This document shows positions 49,960-54,555 of a stretch of 54,555 bases of DNA, in pieces. A program made the translations under genes and the position numbers. Source of the DNA: Bradyrhizobium cenepequi (lineage in GTDB: Bacteria; Pseudomonadota; Alphaproteobacteria; Rhizobiales; Xanthobacteraceae); contig NZ_JAGKJI010000045.1 of assembly GCF_020329485.1 (NCBI RefSeq), positions 1 through 54,555 on the forward strand, given 5' to 3'. The first letter of the stretch is position 1; every line of letters starts with the position of its first letter. The notes below the pieces were generated by a model. The model did no database searches. It was not told the DNA's origin and saw only the letters and a list, made by a program, of their open reading frames with translations.

Positions 49960-50388
49960 ATGCGACTGACGAATTTTACCGACTACGCGCTCAGACTGCT
50001 GATGTATGCGGCGGCCCATCAAGACCGTCTGATCACCATCGAGGAAGTGTCCGAGGTCTACAGGATCTCGCGCGCGCACCTGATGAAGATTACGAATACC
50101 CTGACGCGGGCCGGTTTCCTGAAGGCCGTGCGCGGACGCTCCGGCGGGCTGACGTTGGCAAAGCCTCCGCGCAAGATACGCCTGGGCGATGTCGTCCGCG
50201 CCACCGAACCCGATTTCGCGCTGGTCGAATGCTTTGCAACGGGCAACCAATGCATCATCACACGCAGCTGCCGGCTGCGCGGCATCTTCCACGAGGGGCT
50301 GGATGCATTCAATGCAGTGCTTGACAAGTACACGTTGTCCGATCTGATGCTTAGGCCCAAGGATTTTGGCGTGCAACCCGCAGCATGA
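49960..50388 (+). CDS. NsrR-like Rrf2-family Fe-S regulator
   Basis: This 142-aa regulator has the Rrf2 winged helix (LTNFTDYALRLLMYAAAHQD, VSEVYRISRAHLMKITNTL, GFLKAVRGRSGGLTLAKP) and three Cys ligands at 91, 98 and 104 in VECFATGNQCIITRSCRL. The LVECF and sequence after it resemble NsrR, the NO-sensing 4Fe-4S repressor, but the Cys spacing (6 and 5 residues between) is not exactly that of E. coli NsrR or IscR. It ends the fdxA-DUF2249-DUF59 cassette, with its own gap upstream. NO sensing is likely but not proven. Confidence 0.8.
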   Translation: MRLTNFTDYALRLLMYAAAHQDRLITIEEVSEVYRISRAHLMKITNTLTRAGFLKAVRGRSGGLTLAKPPRKIRLGDVVRATEPDFALVECFATGNQCIITRSCRLRGIFHEGLDAFNAVLDKYTLSDLMLRPKDFGVQPAA

Positions 50389-50504
50389 TTTCCATCCTCT
50401 CCGCGCGATCGGCGGCCATCACGGGGCCATCGCGGCGGCTTGCCATCCGCCGTGAGCCGCTGACCGCAGCGGCAAGCCAATCAGCAAAGCGGCCTGTCGT
50501 CAAA

Positions 50505-50518
50505 TTGCAATATTGCAA
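50505..50518. promoter_or_regulatory. TTGCAATATTGCAA palindrome between the NsrR-like gene and the STN gene
   Basis: A perfect 14-base palindrome which also fits TTG-N8-CAA, in an A/T-richer patch. It lies about 120 bp after the NsrR-like gene and about 155 bp before the STN-domain gene. The gap 50389-50667 shows no other support for a gene. Confidence 0.4.
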
Positions 50519-50667
50519 ATATAGCGTCGCGCATGCTGGGAAGGGTTGCGCGCAGGCAGGCAGGATTGTTGGTCCTCAGCTAGGCGTATCGTTGGGTCTC
50601 GCGGACCGACATTGCCACCCTGACTTAAATGGAAGGGCGGCACAGGTGTATTCTCCACCGAGCATGA

Positions 50668-51366
50668 ATGCTTATGAGCGGGGACCGCACACAGCCGCTG
50701 GACGCGTTGATGTTTTCCAGATTATTGGTCGCCGTGCTTTTGATCGCGGCTCTAATCGTTACCGCAGGGGCGGTTCAGGCGCAGAATCCGGCCGACAACG
50801 CCGAACTCGTCTTCGATATCCCGGCGCAATCTCTGGAGACGGCGCTTGAGGCGTTTGGAGAGCGGAGCCGCATGCAGGTCCTCTATGAGACGACGCTGAC
50901 AACGGGGCGTCGTTCCAGCGCCGTGAAGGGCATGTTCACGCGGGAGGCCGCGTTACAGCAACTGCTGGCGGGAACTGGCCTCGAACTCAGTTACACCGGC
51001 GAGCGCGCCTTCACCTTGACGCCGATCCGGACAACGGCAAGATCAAACCTGATTGTCGCGAACTACGATCGCTTCCTCGGCACCGTCCAGGCGGCCGTGC
51101 TCTCGGCTCTTTGCCAAAATCCCGAAACCAAGCCCGGAGCATTTCGTCTCGCGATGCAGTTTTGGGTCGCGACTTCGGGCCGGATCGAGAATCCGCATCT
51201 TCTCAGTTCGACCGGTGCGAATCGGCGCGATGCAATAATCATCGATGTTGTGCAGCGCCTCGCATTTGGACAAGCGCCCCCGTCCGGGATGCCACAGCCG
51301 ATCACCATCGTCCTGAGAGCCGGTCCGGAAGGCTCGCACGGCGGGTGCGAGAACACGCGGCCATGA
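50668..51366 (+). CDS. STN/TonB-like cell-surface signalling receptor (VreA-like)
   Basis: This 232-aa protein has an N-terminal signal peptide (from the internal FSRLLVAVLLIAALIVTAG), a secretin/TonB N-terminal STN domain (about residues 45-120, DIPAQSLETALEAFGERSRM, VLYETTLTTGRRSSAVKG) and a C-terminal TonB-like domain (about 130-215, FWVATSGRIENPHLLSSTG, PQPITIVL). No beta-barrel is present, unlike FecA-type receptors. This STN-plus-TonB form matches VreA of the Pseudomonas PUMA3 system. It precedes an ECF sigma and a FecR gene, as vreA does. The start is uncertain (ATGs at 50668, 50674, 50710). Confidence 0.75.
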   Translation: MLMSGDRTQPLDALMFSRLLVAVLLIAALIVTAGAVQAQNPADNAELVFDIPAQSLETALEAFGERSRMQVLYETTLTTGRRSSAVKGMFTREAALQQLLAGTGLELSYTGERAFTLTPIRTTARSNLIVANYDRFLGTVQAAVLSALCQNPETKPGAFRLAMQFWVATSGRIENPHLLSSTGANRRDAIIIDVVQRLAFGQAPPSGMPQPITIVLRAGPEGSHGGCENTRP

Positions 51367-51424
51367 TGATGAGCCTTTCGCGGCACAGGCGTCCCGTGGT
51401 CAGTCGCCATGCCGTGGCTGCATC

Positions 51425-51946
51425 ATGAGTCGCCAGGACGAGGAAACCAGTTGGCAGACGCTGCGGCAATTGCTGGTCGAGCGCTATGATCATTTCCGGC
51501 AGCGCCTGACGCGACGGCTCGGCTCGTCCGACGCCGCGCAAGAGACGCTGCATGAACTCTATCTGCGTTTGGACCGTTCAGACAGCGCAGGCGCATTGCA
51601 GAATCCGAACACCTATCTGCTCACAAGTGCGGTCAACCTGGCGCGCGACCGCTGGCGCACCGAACATCGACGTGCCGGACGCGTCGATATCGACGCGCTC
51701 TATGCACTCATCGATGAGAATCCGGGGCCGGACCGAATTGTCGAGAGCCGCCTGGCAGTCGAGGCGCTAAAGCGCGCCTTGGAGGAGCTTACCCCGCGAC
51801 AGCGCGAAATCCTGATTGCCGTCCGCTACGAGAGGCTGACCCAGGATGAAATCGCCAAACGCTTCAAGATCTCTGCGCGCTTTGTGCGAAGAGAACTGCA
51901 AACTGCGCTCGAACACTGCGAATCTCGCCTTGCAAAAAAAATCTGA
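51425..51946 (+). CDS. FecI/VreI-like ECF sigma factor
   Basis: This 173-aa ECF sigma factor has region 2 (VERYDHFRQRLTRRLGSSDA, AQETLHELYLRLDRSD, PNTYLLTSAVNLARDRWR) and region 4 (LEELTPRQREILIAVRYERL, TQDEIAKRFKISARFVRREL). It is of the FecI group, controlled by an anti-sigma FecR protein. It follows the STN protein by 58 bp and the FecR gene follows it. It probably directs transcription of the exoprotein gene downstream. Confidence 0.9.
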   Translation: MSRQDEETSWQTLRQLLVERYDHFRQRLTRRLGSSDAAQETLHELYLRLDRSDSAGALQNPNTYLLTSAVNLARDRWRTEHRRAGRVDIDALYALIDENPGPDRIVESRLAVEALKRALEELTPRQREILIAVRYERLTQDEIAKRFKISARFVRRELQTALEHCESRLAKKI

Positions 51947-52020
51947 CAAAACGGTGCCGGTTTGCGGCTCTCCTGTCGTCTGTATAGAAGGGAATATTGT
52001 CATCACGCGGTCACGGGACC

Positions 52021-52986
52021 ATGACTCAGCCTGAGCCCGAGCAGGACAGATTGACCCGCGAGGCATTGGACTGGCTGTCGCGCATCAGCCTGGGCGACGC
52101 CACGCAGCAGGATCTCGCCGGCTTGCGGCGCTGGCGTGACACGAGTCCCGCGCATGCCGCAGCCTTGACGCGCGCCGGGGACGTCTGGCGTGCGCTGGAA
52201 AAGCCTGTAGCTGAGTTCGTGAAAGACGATCCAAGCCGCAGGCGAGCCGTCTTCCACCCGAGCCGCCGCGCGGTTCTCGCTGGCGGAAGTGCCATCGCGG
52301 CCGCAATGGCCGGTGTGATGTTGGCTAGGCCGCCGCTTGATTTGTGGCCGTCCATTGCAGAACTGACAGCCGACTACCGTACCGGGACCGGCGAGCAGCA
52401 ACAGGTGACCCTTGCCGAGACAGTTTCGATCGAGTTGAACACGCGCACCAGCATCGCCGTGCATGGCGGTGGACGAGAGGCGGCGATTGAGCTGATCTCC
52501 GGTGAAACCGCAGTCGCCATCGCCCACGTCGTGCCGCGGCCTTTCGTTGTCCTGGCGGGCGAAGGCCGCACAAGCAGCTATCGCGGAACTTTCAACGTCC
52601 GTCGGCGCGACGGCAATGTCGAGGTCGCCTGCATCGACGGCGAAGTGTCGGTCGAATGCAGCGGCTTTAGCGCAACACTCCAGGCCGGCCAGCGAATTGC
52701 CTACGACCAAGGCGGTATCGGAGACGTCGTCCCGGCAGATTTGGCAGTTCTCACGGCTTGGCGCGATGGGATGCTGGTCTTCCGCAACGCGCCACTTGCC
52801 AATGTCATCGACGAGGTCAACCGCTATCGCCCGGGCCGGATCGTCCTGATCGATTCTTCACTGGGGCAGCGTCTGGTCACTGCGCGGTTCGAGATCAAAC
52901 GGCTTGATACGGTGATCGGGCAGATTTCCCAGGTCTTCAAGGCGCCGGTCAAGATGTTACCCGGTGGGCTTGTCTTGGTTGGGTGA
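52021..52986 (+). CDS. FecR/VreR-like anti-sigma membrane regulator
   Basis: A 321-aa protein with a cytoplasmic N-terminal FecR region binding the sigma factor (EALDWLSRISLGDATQQDLA, LRRWRDTSPAHAAAL), a membrane segment (about residues 87-105, AVLAGGSAIAAAMAGVML) and a periplasmic domain (VTLAETVSIELNTRTSI, GMLVFRNAPLANVIDEVNRY) ending in STN-like sequence. It relays the surface signal from the STN protein to the sigma factor. The ATG at 52021 is preferred over an upstream in-frame GTG/ATG; it starts 74 bp after the sigma gene. Confidence 0.88.
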   Translation: MTQPEPEQDRLTREALDWLSRISLGDATQQDLAGLRRWRDTSPAHAAALTRAGDVWRALEKPVAEFVKDDPSRRRAVFHPSRRAVLAGGSAIAAAMAGVMLARPPLDLWPSIAELTADYRTGTGEQQQVTLAETVSIELNTRTSIAVHGGGREAAIELISGETAVAIAHVVPRPFVVLAGEGRTSSYRGTFNVRRRDGNVEVACIDGEVSVECSGFSATLQAGQRIAYDQGGIGDVVPADLAVLTAWRDGMLVFRNAPLANVIDEVNRYRPGRIVLIDSSLGQRLVTARFEIKRLDTVIGQISQVFKAPVKMLPGGLVLVG

Positions 52987-53375
52987 CGATCCGCTGTGGT
53001 CCCGCCTGCTGCTGATGATCGCGGTCCCAGGAAGCAGATGTGATTCGGACCCCGATGCGGCTTCAGAGAAATCGTAAAAAGTTAGTTCCGCTTCGGGTGG
53101 GTCATCTCGTCCAGAGAGTAGGGATGACTTCGCTGCGGCCAAACCTTGGCTTGGCTCGTCGTCCCCACGCTTAGACGCAGCCGGACCAGGACGATGATGA
53201 TGCTTCCGCGCCTTTCGCAGTTGAAGACCTGCCTTCGCATGACGCTCGTGATTGAGAGTCCCTGCCCGCAATGCGTTCGATCCGGTTGCTTCCATGACAC
53301 ACAGCGCATCTAGCTGAACCTCGCCGTCCACAATTCAACATTCGCTTCACATTCGACTTTCTGGAAGACGCATCC
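52987..53375. other. Intergenic region before the exoprotein gene
   Basis: This gap holds no supported gene. A promoter for the ECF sigma factor is expected in it, but I cannot point to a specific motif. Reading frames on the minus strand show no family similarity. Confidence 0.35.
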
Positions 53376-54555
53376 ATGACACATCGGGCCTTAGTGACGA
53401 CGGTTTCTTCAGGTCATTTGGCCCAGGTGCCACGGGCGCGGCGGTACCTCGATCGCGCGACCTTGCTCGCTGGTGTGAGCGCGATGGCGCTGTTCTTCTC
53501 GAATCCGGATGCGATGGCCCGTCCGCTCGGCGGTAACTCGGTGAGCGCGCCGCTGACGGCGACCAACGATGCGGTCTCCAACGCGCAGCGGGCGGCACAA
53601 GCGACCCAGCAGGTCAAGCAATCGCTCACCCGCGCGACGCAGGCGTTGCAGGCGATCCGGAGCTTGCAGGATGCGGCGCGCGCGGCGGCGCAGGGTGTGC
53701 CGCATTCCGCGCGGTTGAACCTCAATATTCCGAACGGGCTGACGCCGGGCGGCCTGATGCCGGACATGGCCGCGGGGTGGAGCGGGGCCAATGCGCCGAC
53801 GGAGGCCGCAAGCGGCGGCCAGACCGTCGTCGGCATCCAGCAGACCGCGCCGCGGGCGATCCTGAACTGGCAGACGTTCAATGTCGGCGCGCAGACCTCG
53901 GTCAATTTCAACCAGCAGGGCAATGCCGACTGGGTGGCGCTGAACCGGATCACGGCGAGCGGGGCGCCGAGCCAGATCCTGGGCGCGATCAAGGCGGACG
54001 GGCAGGTCTATCTGATCAATCCGAACGGCATCATCTTTGGCGGCGGCAGCCAGGTCAATGTCGGCGCGCTGATCGCCTCGACCGCGAAGATCTCGAACGA
54101 CCAGTTCCTGCGCGGCATCTATTCGACCCAGACCGGCTCGACCTGGACCCCGAGCTTCACCGATGCGGCCGCGCTGCTCGGCAATGGTTCCGGGGGTGGT
54201 GTCGTCAGTGTCGAGGCGGGGGCGCAGATCCAGGCGCATGCACCGGCGTCCGTCACGTCCGGCGGCGGGTTCGTGCTGCTGATGGGCGGGCAGGTCGTCA
54301 ATGCCGGCGCGATCACGACGCCCAACGGCCAGGCCCAGTTTGCCGCAGGCGATGACTTCGTGCTGCGGCGCGGCTATGGCACCGACCAGAACGTCGCATC
54401 GACCACCCGCGGCAACGAGATCGCGCCAGTGTTTCGTGCCGGGAGTCTCGCGGGACTGGTCCGCAATGACGGCATGGTTTCCAGCGCGCAGGGCGACATC
54501 ACGCTGGCGGGCCGCACGATCGAACAGAACGGCGCGCTGATCGCCTCGACCTCGG
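53376..54555 (+). CDS. Two-partner-secretion exoprotein (filamentous haemagglutinin-like), N-terminal part
   Basis: The first 393 residues are visible and the frame continues beyond the window. A long signal region (to about AMARPLGG) is followed by a helical Gln/Ala segment (about 60-105, NAQRAAQATQQVKQSLTRAT) and a TPS domain (about 145-300) with NWQTFNVGAQTSVNFNQQG, RITASGAPSQILG and VYLINPNGIIFGGGSQVNVG, the NPNGI motif being typical. Such proteins are exported by a TpsB partner, which is not in the window. Placement after STN-sigma-FecR suggests that system controls it. Function could be adhesion, contact inhibition or biofilm. Confidence 0.88.
   Translation, partial: MTHRALVTTVSSGHLAQVPRARRYLDRATLLAGVSAMALFFSNPDAMARPLGGNSVSAPLTATNDAVSNAQRAAQATQQVKQSLTRATQALQAIRSLQDAARAAAQGVPHSARLNLNIPNGLTPGGLMPDMAAGWSGANAPTEAASGGQTVVGIQQTAPRAILNWQTFNVGAQTSVNFNQQGNADWVALNRITASGAPSQILGAIKADGQVYLINPNGIIFGGGSQVNVGALIASTAKISNDQFLRGIYSTQTGSTWTPSFTDAAALLGNGSGGGVVSVEAGAQIQAHAPASVTSGGGFVLLMGGQVVNAGAITTPNGQAQFAAGDDFVLRRGYGTDQNVASTTRGNEIAPVFRAGSLAGLVRNDGMVSSAQGDITLAGRTIEQNGALIASTS

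Noticed and set aside
52957..53331. A 124-codon minus-strand frame in the gap before the exoprotein
   Set aside because: No family similarity and no ribosome site; composition is like other non-coding frames in this GC-rich DNA.

Overview
The window looks like a chromosomal segment of a denitrifying alphaproteobacterium close to Bradyrhizobium or Rhodopseudomonas. The basis is high GC with GC-rich third positions, the family mix (AmiC/AmiR, Liv-type amide transporter, norEFCBQD, copper nirK with nirV, DUF2249 and DUF59 proteins, a sigma-54 flagellar promoter, a very large FlgE) and CTCTCCC-type intergenic palindromes. Species cannot be fixed from the sequence alone.

Layout. (1) 1-12.0 kb: the tail of an IS5-type transposase, then an amide-utilisation locus. 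amiC-amiR (minus) diverge from a long plus operon: AS-family amidase, acetamidase/formamidase, periplasmic binding protein, two permeases, two ATPases, an SDR and a second AS amidase. The operon has a sigma-70-like promoter, a leader of about 270 nt and a strong intrinsic terminator before the first gene, which is the expected layout for antitermination by the ANTAR protein AmiR. (2) 12.0-25.4 kb: a nitrite-to-nitrous-oxide denitrification island with norEFCBQD (plus), hemN, nirV and nirK (minus), a DUF1858 redox protein, a large haem-copper-oxidase-like membrane protein and a DUF2249/DUF59 pair. Five TTG-N8-CAA (FNR/NnrR-type) sites stand before its transcription units, four of them centred 60-65 bp upstream of a start codon. 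Two small ORFs (51 and 58 aa) lie in the same island.

(3) 25.5-31.0 kb: flgE-flgK-flgL behind a sigma-54 promoter. (4) 31.1-36.0 kb: envelope genes on the minus strand (conserved unknown, HtrA protease, soluble lytic transglycosylase, SH3 protein). (5) 36.2-41.0 kb: a histidine kinase/LuxR-type regulator pair and several very small genes, with three copies of a 7-5-7 palindrome (TGTCAGG-N5-CCTGACA), plus an amidohydrolase remnant. (6) 41.1-46.6 kb: amino-sugar salvage genes (SIS-domain deaminase, murQ, N-acetylglucosamine kinase; divergent nagA) with an atypical aspartokinase abutting nagA.

(7) 46.7-50.6 kb: a broken AhpD/ThDP-enzyme chimera, then a compact cassette of ferredoxin, DUF2249, a small membrane protein, double DUF2249, DUF59, a 78-aa protein and an NsrR-like Rrf2 regulator. 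This repeats the DUF2249-DUF59 pair of the denitrification island and may be a nitrosative-stress or Fe-S maintenance unit. (8) 50.7 kb to the end: an STN/TonB-like protein, an ECF sigma factor and a FecR anti-sigma factor, followed by the start of a two-partner-secretion exoprotein, the order of the Pseudomonas PUMA3 (VreA-VreI-VreR) system.
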